DNA from: Brevinematales bacterium
GTDB lineage: Bacteria > Spirochaetota > Brevinematia > Brevinematales > GWF1-51-8
DNA: 64,000 bases
Assembly: GCA_020059465.1 (NCBI GenBank)
Contig: JAGVBZ010000021.1
Location: forward strand, 1 to 64,000
Direction: 5' to 3'
Shown: positions 9,058-16,920 of the stretch, piece after piece
Layout: each line of letters begins with the position of its first letter
Position numbering within the stretch: position 1 is the stretch's first letter
Translations under genes and position numbers: made by a program
The notes under the pieces: model-generated
Told to the model about the DNA's origin: nothing
Seen by the model: the letters and a program-made list of their open reading frames with translations, nothing else
The model's database searches: none

Positions 9058-9543
9058 CTATAATTTACCCAGTATCATAATAGCTATAATCAGACCGTAT
9101 ATAGCGATACCTTCCGCCATACCGATGTATAGGATACTTTTACCGAATATACTGGGATCTTCGGAAATAGCGCCCAATGCCGCCGATGCGGACATACCGA
9201 CCGCAATACCCGCGCCGATCGAACCTAAGCCAACCGCGAGACCTGCGGCAAGAAACCCTAATCCAGCCACCGGATCGAGGGGTGCTTTCGCGGGAGCGGG
9301 ATGTGTCGCCACCATATTAGTAGTAGCATGAGCCGCGACTTCCTGCGCACTCACCCGATTGTTAACAGTCGTCAGCATAATAATCGCTAAAACAATCATT
9401 AGAACCATTGATATTCCGGCGCTTCCCGTCAGTAACGCCTTTGCCTTTCCCCCCGGCACTTTTTTCATCAAAATGAAATACACACCCGAAATAATGAGTA
9501 TCACTATAAACAAAGTGGCAATCACCAGGATTATATTCAACAT
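9058..9543 (-). CDS. ntpK: V/A-type ATP synthase proteolipid subunit K (rotor ring)
   Basis: Subunit K forms the ion-carrying membrane ring. The C-terminal half (about 91-161) is a standard hairpin: a Gly/Ala-rich helix (GLGSIGAGIAVGMSASAAL), a short loop (GAISEDPS) and a second helix with the likely ion-binding carboxylate Glu144 in GMAEGIAIYGL. The first 65 residues carry two further hydrophobic helices, then a low-complexity Ala/Pro/His linker (about 66-90). No helix-1 glutamine like that used by known sodium pumps is evident, so the coupling ion cannot be read from sequence. This is the first gene of the operon, behind a clear promoter. Confidence 0.93.
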   Translation of the reverse strand: MLNIILVIATLFIVILIISGVYFILMKKVPGGKAKALLTGSAGISMVLMIVLAIIMLTTVNNRVSAQEVAAHATTNMVATHPAPAKAPLDPVAGLGFLAAGLAVGLGSIGAGIAVGMSASAALGAISEDPSIFGKSILYIGMAEGIAIYGLIIAIMILGKL

Positions 9544-9571
9544 GGTATTCCTCCATTTATTTTATCGATAC

Positions 9572-9600
9572 ATTATAGCAGAAAATATTTTTTATGCAAA
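9572..9600 (-). promoter_or_regulatory. Promoter of the V-type ATPase operon
   Basis: On the minus strand, TTTGCA (complement 9595-9600), a 17 bp spacer and a perfect TATAAT (complement 9572-9577) preceded by TG at the extended -10 position. It lies just upstream of the K gene, whose ribosome site GGAGGA is at 9549-9554. The flanking DNA is very AT-rich. Confidence 0.75.
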
Positions 9601-9684
9601 TAAAATATCTTTTAAACCCTATAAATACTTTTACTTTTTTGTTTTTATGTTATAATTTGAGCATCATATTCTGAGGGATTCCAT

Positions 9685-10062
9685 TTGAAACATGTTCTTA
9701 TAGCCGACGATGAAGAAATGGTTCTCAAGCTCCTCGCCCGTTTTCTTGAACGTTTGAATTATCTGGCTATCGGTTGTCTTAACGGAACTGAAGCGATGGA
9801 ACGTCTTGTCTTAAAAAAAGACGATATAGGATTAGCGATTCTCGATCTGAATCTCCCTGACATTACAGGGATACAATTAGCCATCCATCTCAAGGAAATC
9901 AAACCTTGTTTAAAAATAATCATTTCTACCGGCGATCCAATTACTGCCTCTGAAATCAATAACGCATACGGACACCAGCTTGTCGATAAGGTCTTAAATA
10001 AACCGTTCAGCCTTTCAATATTCGAAAATGTCATTCACGGAATTCTGGGGAAATCGCTATGA
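9685..10062 (+). CDS. Single-domain response regulator (CheY-like receiver)
   Basis: A 125-residue receiver domain with no output domain. Seen: the acidic pair IADDEE near residues 7-10, phospho-acceptor Asp54 in LAILDLNLPD, the Thr/Ser position in IIISTGDP, and the Lys of LNKPF. The reading frame opens with TTG at 9685 behind GAGGG; no better start is present. A TATAAT lies at 9651-9656 with only a weak -35. The gene overlaps the next one by four bases (ATGA), so the pair is co-expressed. Its kinase partner is unknown. Confidence 0.85.
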   Translation: MKHVLIADDEEMVLKLLARFLERLNYLAIGCLNGTEAMERLVLKKDDIGLAILDLNLPDITGIQLAIHLKEIKPCLKIIISTGDPITASEINNAYGHQLVDKVLNKPFSLSIFENVIHGILGKSL

Positions 10063-10823
10063 TCACAGTTATTCTGGTAGAACCGGAAGGGGAAGGTAAC
10101 TTGGGCGCGGTCGCACGCGCGATGATGAACACCGGTGTGAGCAGTCTCATAATCGTAAATCCTAAATGCAACCATCTTTCGGAGGAAGCGCTGAACCATT
10201 CGGTTCATGCCCGTGAAATCCTGCAGAACGCGATTGTTAAACCATCGCTCACCGAAGCGGCCTGCGAAATCGAAATCCGAATCGCTTTCAGCCGCAGGGT
10301 CGGGCAATGGAGAAAGCGCGATTATAGTCTTACCGAGTTGACGGAACACCTGAAGCCGCTGAGGGATAAATCGATCGCGCTGGTTTTCGGGAATGAGAAG
10401 CACGGGCTATCCAACGAGGATATACTCCTCTGCGATCTGTTATGTTATATCCCGTCGGCGCCGGAATTCCCGTCACTCAACCTATCGCAGGCGGTAATGG
10501 TTGCGCTGTATGAACTTTATATCGCATTTCAGGACAGCGACCGGTTCCGCAGGGAAACCGCTCCCCGAAAAGAATTCGACGAAATGATCGGATCTATTAT
10601 CGGTACATTGGACAGCCTCGATTATTTTCATCTCGTCCCCGAATGGCGTCTGGAAAAATACCTCAATAAAATTCTGCACCGGGCGTCTCTGGATCACTAT
10701 GATACCGTGATTATCAAAAATTTATTTCAGCGGCTGACGGGAATGATCACCCGGATGCGAAAAGAATTAAACGGAAAAAAGAGCGATACTGAAATTTCCC
10801 CGCCGCCAAATCTTAATAAATAA
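10059..10823 (+). CDS. SpoU/TrmJ-like RNA 2'-O-methyltransferase
   Basis: This protein should methylate a ribose in tRNA or rRNA using S-adenosylmethionine, through the trefoil-knot SPOUT fold. The three SpoU motifs are visible: motif 1 NLGAVARAMMNTGV (about 14-27), motif 2 LVFGNEKHGLS (about 109-119) and motif 3 IPSAPEFPSLNLSQAV (about 131-146). A C-terminal helical extension to 254 residues matches TrmJ-type enzymes, which modify position 32 of the anticodon loop. The exact target cannot be fixed from sequence. Confidence 0.88.
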   Translation: MITVILVEPEGEGNLGAVARAMMNTGVSSLIIVNPKCNHLSEEALNHSVHAREILQNAIVKPSLTEAACEIEIRIAFSRRVGQWRKRDYSLTELTEHLKPLRDKSIALVFGNEKHGLSNEDILLCDLLCYIPSAPEFPSLNLSQAVMVALYELYIAFQDSDRFRRETAPRKEFDEMIGSIIGTLDSLDYFHLVPEWRLEKYLNKILHRASLDHYDTVIIKNLFQRLTGMITRMRKELNGKKSDTEISPPPNLNK

Positions 10824-10827
10824 ATAC

Positions 10828-10855
10828 TTGACAATAGGAATATTTCTTTTAAGAT
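10828..10855 (+). promoter_or_regulatory. Sigma-70-type promoter before the 494-residue gene
   Basis: A perfect TTGACA at 10828-10833, a 16 bp spacer and TAAGAT at 10850-10855. It begins just after the methyltransferase stop and would give a short leader to the gene starting at 10885. Confidence 0.55.
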
Positions 10856-10884
10856 AGTGTAAGTTGAATACAGATTAAGAGGAT

Positions 10885-12369
10885 ATGATGGGGAAATTGT
10901 ACGATGCATTGCCGGACGGTTTTTTAAAGAAGGTTTTGGAAGGCGAAGATACGGAATTAGTGGAGCGCCTCCTGACCCTTCAGGGTAAATATCGTGATAG
11001 TACAGAAAAGGATGAAAAAGCGGTCTACCGCGAACGTCTTGCATCCACCTTCTGGCAGCTTTATTTGGAAGTCGCGAAAAAAATCAGTCCGAATCTTTCC
11101 GCTCAGAAACGTCTCCTCCTTCGGTACGGCACACTGGATATGCGTTATCTTAGCGCAGACGATCAAAAGCTGATTCTCGGCCGTCCTCTCGAAGAAAAAG
11201 ACGCGGATAATACCGTGTTCTATGTCGACGAATGGCTTCTCGCGGTTGCCGAGGGAAAGGTAAAACCCAGCATGACGGACGAACAGCCAAAGCGGAAGGT
11301 GCAAGCCGCAGGCGGAGGCGAGGATCAGTCAGGCAACCGTTCGAAATATGAGCGTCTTGTCGGTGCATCCGAGGCCGAGCGCCTGAATTATCAAAACCTG
11401 CTTGAAAGACGAAAAATCGTAGAAGAAACGCTTCTCTCCATCGCGAACCTGTCGACTAATCATCCCAATGAGCAATTACTGCAGATGCCCGATATTTATT
11501 CCGACGATCAGCTTGCCAAACTTGAGGAATTGCCCGAGATAAGCCGCGAACTCCGCAGGCTTCAGAAAGAGATGCAGCTTGCCAGAAATAACTATTCCAA
11601 TAAATTCGAAGAAATTAACGAGCTGGAAAAACAGATCTCCGGCGCCTCGGGGGGAGATTCGGCTTCAGTACAAACCTACGAGGTGGATGCCCGTACGATC
11701 GAGAATGAAGCCGGCGCGATCCGTCAGATGGTCAAAATGTGCGTCGGACGGCAGGGGAACCATTTCCCGATCCTTACCTCCGGTTTTATCCCGAAAGAAA
11801 CCCGTGATTATAATTTCAAAACCAACGCATACGAAAAAGTAAACATCGTCGAAAAATTGGATGCGTCGGTGTTTGCGCGAACTTTCCGGCAGGCGTCGAA
11901 CCGTATCCTCCCGTATATCCTTCTCCTGCCGGGTTACGGAAATTTCGGCATTTGCTGGGAACCGTACGATAAATACAACAAAGCCACCAGTAAGGGTAGA
12001 ATTGCAGTGCCGATATTTACCCGCATACCCGATCTGGTCATTCAGATGGCGCTCGCGGACTTCCGATGGCAGACCGCAAAGGAACTGGCGTCCTATCACT
12101 GGATGGACGAGGGTCTGACCGGGAGATATTACGAATACTTTATCAACGAAAAACTGAAGGGCGATATTAAGACTACCTTTATGGAAGATTATATTCTTTG
12201 GCTGTCGAAGGAATCGCAGGGTATTCAGAAACTCCATAAAGACGTGCGATACGTATTCTGGAGATTCATCCCGTTCCCTGATGACCTCAAGGAAAAACTC
12301 AGCCTGAAGGGATTCTATTATAACGAACTTTGGAAAAAGGAACAGACCTTCCGCCTTTCGCAAGAATAG
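10885..12369 (+). CDS. Unrecognised 494-residue cytoplasmic protein with coiled coil
   Basis: No family is recognised. There is no signal peptide or membrane helix. Residues 1-110 are charged and helical; a flexible Gly/Gln stretch follows (about 135-155); a coiled coil runs from about 165 to 255 (many Glu, Lys and Leu, ending ELEKQISGASGG); the C-terminal 220 residues form an aromatic-rich domain (WEPYDKYNK, FRWQTAKELASYHWMDEG, YVFWRFIPFPDDLKEKL). Two adjacent ATG codons (10885 and 10888) follow AAGAGGAT. It has its own promoter and leads into recG, so a nucleic-acid role is possible but unsupported. Confidence 0.7.
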   Translation: MMGKLYDALPDGFLKKVLEGEDTELVERLLTLQGKYRDSTEKDEKAVYRERLASTFWQLYLEVAKKISPNLSAQKRLLLRYGTLDMRYLSADDQKLILGRPLEEKDADNTVFYVDEWLLAVAEGKVKPSMTDEQPKRKVQAAGGGEDQSGNRSKYERLVGASEAERLNYQNLLERRKIVEETLLSIANLSTNHPNEQLLQMPDIYSDDQLAKLEELPEISRELRRLQKEMQLARNNYSNKFEEINELEKQISGASGGDSASVQTYEVDARTIENEAGAIRQMVKMCVGRQGNHFPILTSGFIPKETRDYNFKTNAYEKVNIVEKLDASVFARTFRQASNRILPYILLLPGYGNFGICWEPYDKYNKATSKGRIAVPIFTRIPDLVIQMALADFRWQTAKELASYHWMDEGLTGRYYEYFINEKLKGDIKTTFMEDYILWLSKESQGIQKLHKDVRYVFWRFIPFPDDLKEKLSLKGFYYNELWKKEQTFRLSQE

Positions 12370-12383
12370 TTTCGGATACGATT

Positions 12384-14453
12384 ATGTATTTGAACGAGCT
12401 TTCCCGTTACGACCTGAGAGCGCAGAAATATATCACCTCCCGGCAGAAATCGCTTTTATCCAAACTCGATCTTTTTTCCGTCTCCGACCTGCTTACCTAT
12501 TTTCCGTTCCGTTACGAAGACCGCACTCAGATTGAATCTATCCGCGAAAGCCTGACGAAAAACAAGCCGGTGACAGTGGTGGTCACAGTAACCGGGCATC
12601 AAAGTATTTTCTATAACCGGAAGTCGCACCCAAAAATATCGGTGCAGGATGGCGAATCCCAGGCGTTTCTGATCGGGTTTCATCGCCCCTATCTCCTGCA
12701 GTCTTTGCATATCGGTAAAAAATACTGGCTGACTGCGCACTTTGTCTATAAGTTTAACGAGATTCAGACCAGTTCGTTCGATTTCGAGGAATATATCGAG
12801 GGCGAGGATACCGAAAATTTCGGCGCCATTCTACCCATCTATCAGCTAACCGAAAAGCTTTATATGAAGGAATTGCGAAAACTTTTCCGCAGTACTCTCG
12901 AACTTTACCTTCCTCAAATCGATGACGAACTACCCGAGTACATAATCAAACAGCATAATATATTAGATAAAAAAAGCGCTCTGCAGAACATCCATTTCCC
13001 GGGAAGTATTGCCGAGATGAAACGCGCGAAACTTCGGCTGGCGTTTGAGGAATTCCTTGCGATACAGCTCGCTGTCACCAAGAAGCGGATATTTTTTCAG
13101 ACTGTGCATAAGTCTTACCGTTATGAAAAGCGTGTTCTGCTCAAGCGTTACCTGACCGAATTGGGGTACGAGCCTACCAAGCCGCAACGGCGCGCGTTGG
13201 AAGAAACGATTTCCGATATGGTATCCGAACGTCCGATGCATCGCCTGATACACGGGGATGTCGGGAGCGGTAAGACAACAGTGGCAATCGGCGCAATGAT
13301 ATTCAGCGCGGAAAACGGATACCAGAGCGCGATGATGGTTCCTACAGAAGTACTCGCTGTCCAGCACAGCGAAAAGATGAACAGTCTTACCGCTCCGCTC
13401 GGTTTTCGCACTGCGCTTCTGACAGGATCGCTGAGTGCCGTCGAGAGAAAGGAGATTGTTGAAGCGATAAAAACCGGTGAGGCAGATTTTATTGTCGGAA
13501 CCCATGCCCTTTTTCAGAACGATGTCGAGTTCAATAACCTGAGCTTGATTATAGTCGACGAGCAGCATAAATTCGGTGTCGAACAGCGCATTGCTTTATC
13601 GCAAAAAACCGATAATCCCGACGTTCTAGTCATGACCGCAACCCCCATTCCGCGCACTTTGACGCTTACGCTGTACGGCGATCTGGACGTATCCCTCATT
13701 GACGAACTCCCCAAAAGCAGGCTGCCTATATCGACCAAATGGGTTCCGCATAATAAATACGATGTCATGCTTGATTTTATCGCTAAAGAAATCGACCGCG
13801 GGCGGCAGGCATTTTTTATATATCCCCTTATTGAAGAATCGATGTATCTGGAGAGTAAGGCCGCCAAGGAGATGTTTTTATACCTGCAAAAGTATTATAA
13901 AACATTGAAAATCGGGATGGTGCACGGAAAGATGAAGTCATCCGAAAAAAATGAGATAATGCGCCAATTCCATGAAGGCCGCCTGCATATTCTTGTCTCG
14001 ACCAGCGTAATCGAGGTCGGGATTGATATCCCGAATTCTTCAGTAATTGTAATCGAAAGCGCTGAACGCTTCGGTCTTTCGCAGTTGCACCAGCTTCGGG
14101 GGAGAGTCGGGCGCGGAATACATCAATCATACTGCTTCCTAGTAACAGCGAGCGAAGTCACCGAGGAAACCGCCGCACGAATGAAGATAATGACTGATAC
14201 CAATGACGGATTCCGGATCGCTGAGGAAGACCTGAAACTGCGGGGGCCCGGAGAAATCCTGGGAGTGCGTCAATCGGGGATGCCCGAACTGAAAATAGCC
14301 GATTACCTTCGTGATGAAAAACTCCTGACTACGGCAAGACAGGACGCAAGGATTATTCTGGAGCACGATCCTGAACTTGAAAAACCCGCAAACCTTTCGC
14401 TGAAGAAGGGAATATTAGATTTCCTGCCCGGCGACTACCTGCGTTCCGGATAG
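12384..14453 (+). CDS. recG: ATP-dependent DNA helicase RecG
   Basis: RecG remodels stalled replication forks and Holliday junctions. The 689-residue protein has the N-terminal wedge/OB region (SVSDLLTYFPFRYEDRT), Walker A GDVGSGKTT (about 290), the DEQH box (IIVDEQHKFGVEQR), motif III TATPIPRTL, and helicase C-terminal motifs including QLRGRVGRG. Translation is placed at the ATG at 12384, 15 bp after the previous stop; a TTG at 12330 lies inside the previous gene and would add an unconserved tail. Length is as expected for the family. Confidence 0.96.
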   Translation: MYLNELSRYDLRAQKYITSRQKSLLSKLDLFSVSDLLTYFPFRYEDRTQIESIRESLTKNKPVTVVVTVTGHQSIFYNRKSHPKISVQDGESQAFLIGFHRPYLLQSLHIGKKYWLTAHFVYKFNEIQTSSFDFEEYIEGEDTENFGAILPIYQLTEKLYMKELRKLFRSTLELYLPQIDDELPEYIIKQHNILDKKSALQNIHFPGSIAEMKRAKLRLAFEEFLAIQLAVTKKRIFFQTVHKSYRYEKRVLLKRYLTELGYEPTKPQRRALEETISDMVSERPMHRLIHGDVGSGKTTVAIGAMIFSAENGYQSAMMVPTEVLAVQHSEKMNSLTAPLGFRTALLTGSLSAVERKEIVEAIKTGEADFIVGTHALFQNDVEFNNLSLIIVDEQHKFGVEQRIALSQKTDNPDVLVMTATPIPRTLTLTLYGDLDVSLIDELPKSRLPISTKWVPHNKYDVMLDFIAKEIDRGRQAFFIYPLIEESMYLESKAAKEMFLYLQKYYKTLKIGMVHGKMKSSEKNEIMRQFHEGRLHILVSTSVIEVGIDIPNSSVIVIESAERFGLSQLHQLRGRVGRGIHQSYCFLVTASEVTEETAARMKIMTDTNDGFRIAEEDLKLRGPGEILGVRQSGMPELKIADYLRDEKLLTTARQDARIILEHDPELEKPANLSLKKGILDFLPGDYLRSG

Positions 14454-14473
14454 GAGATAAATCTAAAATATAA

Positions 14474-14499
14474 AAGCCGCTCCTTGATAGGAGCGGCTT
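14474..14499. terminator. Bidirectional terminator between recG and the envelope operon
   Basis: A perfect 11 bp stem (AAGCCGCTCCT, 14474-14484; partner 14489-14499) with a four-base TGAT loop. On the minus strand it is followed by a T-rich tail, so it ends the envelope operon; on the plus strand it follows the recG stop by about 20 bp. Confidence 0.85.
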
Positions 14500-14514
14500 A
14501 TGTTTATCTGAAAA

Positions 14515-15900
14515 TTATTCTGATACTTGGATATTTTCTATCGCCTGAGGTTCGATGATGTCGTTGATGATTTTATCGAGTCTCAATATAACATCTTTCG
14601 CCTGCTGCTTACCAAGAAATACTTCATCAAATTGTTCGTCCATCTTCTGCCGCACTTCCAACCAATAAGGGTTGGCGGGAGCAAACTTCGCGTATGCCAA
14701 CTGAATGATGAAGGGATCGGCTTTAGAACTCTTCATAGCCAAATGAGGCTGAAATTTTATTACTTCCGGCGCCTTCAGATAATGATCGGATTCCACAAGC
14801 GATATTCTCGAAGGAACACCGGTACCGGCTTCAGCATTAAATATCTGGCCTTCATAACTGGTAACAAACTTTAAAAGTTTCCATGCTGCATCTTTATTAG
14901 GAGACTGAGAGGCAATCGCCAGCGAAACAGTCACTACTGTAGAAGCCTTTTTTACCTTATAGGGCAGAACAGCATAGTTCCATCGGAAGTCTTTGACTTT
15001 TTTAAACTTCTGCATCTGCCATCGTCCGTACATACACATCGCGACACGGCCCGACATGAAGGCTTCGCCGCCGCCGAGTTGTCTGGATTGGTCTACACTG
15101 GGAGCTACACCGACAACATTGATAAGGTCGGCTACAAACTGAATAGCCAAAGCGTTTTTATCAACGTTAGCGCCGCGGGAAAATACCCAGTTTCCTTTAT
15201 CGTCGAAGATCATACCGTCATTCTGCATTATCCATGAATTATACCAGTCCGCCCATGTTTCGATAATAAACCCGTACTGGTCAATTTTCTTATCGCCGTT
15301 GACATCAATCGTCAACTTTTTTGCGGCCGCGAGGAAATCGTCCCATGTCCATGTATCGTTCGGATAAGCCACACCTGCCTTATCGAACATATCCATATTA
15401 TAGTACAAAACGAACGATGTCCAGTCCTTCGGTACACCGAATAATGTTCCTTCGAAGGTAAACGCGTTCATCAACTGAGGATAAAAGTCCCCAGCGTTGA
15501 AATCTTCATCTTTGATGTAATCATCTAAGGGGGCTAAGTTACCCTTGCTTGCATATTTGAAAAAGTCCTGTATATGGAGATAGAATACATCAGGATATGT
15601 TCCGCCGGCAAACATCGTTTGAAGTTTATCGGAATAGGAAAGAGAATCGACTGAAATAACTTTTAAACCAATCGGTTCGCCTTTTTCCTTCTGAACTGTC
15701 TGGAAACGCTTTAAAACCGAGTAAACCGCGGTTTTCTCTTCCGGCGTACCCCACATCAGAAAGGTCAGGACAACATCCCCTGTTTCATCCAGTTTATACT
15801 CTTCAGAAACCGAATCATTAGTTCCGCCGCTCCCCTTTCCGTCGCATGCGGTAAAGGTCAGCACGGCGATACATGCGAACATCCAAAAATACTTGGTCAT
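14515..15900 (-). CDS. ABC transporter sugar-binding lipoprotein
   Basis: A periplasmic solute-binding protein of the SBP family 1 (MalE-like) class, 461 residues. It begins with a lipoprotein signal ending FTAC (Cys about residue 19). Family features include FLMWGTPEEKTAVYSVLKRF, a Ca-loop-like DVNGDKKIDQYGF and WTWDDFLAAAKKLT. Start at 15900 has GGAGG five bases upstream; a TTG four codons earlier overlaps that site and is rejected. It is the last gene of the seven-gene envelope operon, after two glycan-binding lipoproteins, which suggests a glucan-derived oligosaccharide as substrate. No permease gene is in the window. Confidence 0.9.
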   Translation of the reverse strand: MTKYFWMFACIAVLTFTACDGKGSGGTNDSVSEEYKLDETGDVVLTFLMWGTPEEKTAVYSVLKRFQTVQKEKGEPIGLKVISVDSLSYSDKLQTMFAGGTYPDVFYLHIQDFFKYASKGNLAPLDDYIKDEDFNAGDFYPQLMNAFTFEGTLFGVPKDWTSFVLYYNMDMFDKAGVAYPNDTWTWDDFLAAAKKLTIDVNGDKKIDQYGFIIETWADWYNSWIMQNDGMIFDDKGNWVFSRGANVDKNALAIQFVADLINVVGVAPSVDQSRQLGGGEAFMSGRVAMCMYGRWQMQKFKKVKDFRWNYAVLPYKVKKASTVVTVSLAIASQSPNKDAAWKLLKFVTSYEGQIFNAEAGTGVPSRISLVESDHYLKAPEVIKFQPHLAMKSSKADPFIIQLAYAKFAPANPYWLEVRQKMDEQFDEVFLGKQQAKDVILRLDKIINDIIEPQAIENIQVSE

Positions 15901-15917
15901 GTATGCCTCCAAAAACT

Positions 15918-16376
15918 TTATTTGTCTAAAACGTAGATAACGGACTTGAAAGAACCATCGGCTAATTCGTACTTATCCGGGTTGTTCTGATCTCCTTTGA
16001 TAAAAATTCCCTGATCAATCGCATACTGATATAGATATCGCCCTGCATTAAGGGGAATAGTAGCTGTCCAAAAACCCGTAGACGGATCCTTCTGCATTGC
16101 TACCTTCGCCCCCTGCGATAACGGCATATCGGGATAAAATGGATTGGACTTTCCTATCGCCCAATTATTAAAATCCCCGATTAGCCACACCTCGCGCGCG
16201 GTGGGGTCGTCAAAATTAAATTTTACCATAATTTCACTTCCGCCGAGCGAACCTAAAACTTTATAGGGATAAACCCTATCCATTACCTCGGCATTGTCAC
16301 AGCCTGAGAAGCAAAACATTAAACCTATTATCAATAAAATTCTATGAGCCTTTACTCTATCTAACCAAAAATTCAT
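15918..16376 (-). CDS. Lipoprotein with CBM48-like glycogen-binding domain (second copy)
   Basis: A 152-residue lipoprotein (lipobox CFSGC near residue 26) whose remainder is one beta-sandwich of the CBM48/AMPK glycogen-binding type: VWLIGDFNNW, a central FWTATIPL strand and NAGRYLYQYAID. Of the three glycan-contacting positions of AMPK beta, the first Trp (FNNW) is kept, but the Lys of the QYKF motif reads Gln (YQYAI) and the second Trp appears to be replaced by Phe (QGIFIKGD). It may bind a different ligand or bind weakly. It is 17 bp before the sugar-binding lipoprotein. Confidence 0.8.
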   Translation of the reverse strand: MNFWLDRVKAHRILLIIGLMFCFSGCDNAEVMDRVYPYKVLGSLGGSEIMVKFNFDDPTAREVWLIGDFNNWAIGKSNPFYPDMPLSQGAKVAMQKDPSTGFWTATIPLNAGRYLYQYAIDQGIFIKGDQNNPDKYELADGSFKSVIYVLDK

Positions 16377-16395
16377 TCACTCCGCCTTATTTTGC

Positions 16396-16896
16396 TTATT
16401 GCGCAGGTTCTTCAGGTTCTTCCTCTTTTGTTTCTTCTTTTGCCCCGCTAGGCATGGTAACCATAACAATCGAGTTGTGCCCACCGAAACCATCATCCAC
16501 ATGCTCGGGAGTATTCGGGTCTTCCTGCCAGTTTGACGTATCAACAATATATTTATATTGATACCTTCCTGGGGGTAGAGGTATAGTGGCCACCCAATAT
16601 CCGGTTTTCGGATCGAGCTTCATCACCACACGTGCGTTCTGCTGAAGGGGTACCGCCGGATAAGCAGGATTGCTTTTACTTTGGGACCAGTTATTAAACG
16701 ACCCTGCTAACCAAACTTCAGTTGCCGAAGGAGCGTCAAATACAAACTTGACAAGCACCTCGCTTTCCTGGATTCCAACAATTTCATATGGGATATAACG
16801 ATCCTTTACAGCATCGAGCACACCGCAAGAGGAAAAAACAAAGTTAACAACTAGTGTGCCTACCAGCGCAAGGAGGATCTTTTTTATATATTTCAT
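16396..16896 (-). CDS. Lipoprotein with CBM48-like glycogen-binding domain (first copy)
   Basis: A 166-residue lipoprotein (lipobox VFSSC near residue 24) followed by one CBM48-type domain: VWLAGSFNNWSQ, YWVATIPLPPGRYQYKYIVD and NWQEDPNTPEH. All three ligand positions known from AMPK beta (Trp, Lys, Trp) have counterparts, so alpha-glucan binding is likely. A Glu/Pro-rich tail (about 150-166) ends the protein. Translation is placed at MKYIKK (16896), which has CGGAGGT at the right distance; an upstream in-frame ATG lacks one. It is paralogous to the next gene and 24 bp after the barrel gene. Confidence 0.82.
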   Translation of the reverse strand: MKYIKKILLALVGTLVVNFVFSSCGVLDAVKDRYIPYEIVGIQESEVLVKFVFDAPSATEVWLAGSFNNWSQSKSNPAYPAVPLQQNARVVMKLDPKTGYWVATIPLPPGRYQYKYIVDTSNWQEDPNTPEHVDDGFGGHNSIVMVTMPSGAKEETKEEEPEEPAQ

Positions 16897-16920
16897 TATT
16901 ACCTCCGTTCTACAAATCAA

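Noticed and set aside
12330-12383. TTG start giving an 18-codon longer RecG
   Set aside because: It lies inside the previous gene and adds sequence not expected in RecG; ATG at 12384 is adequate.
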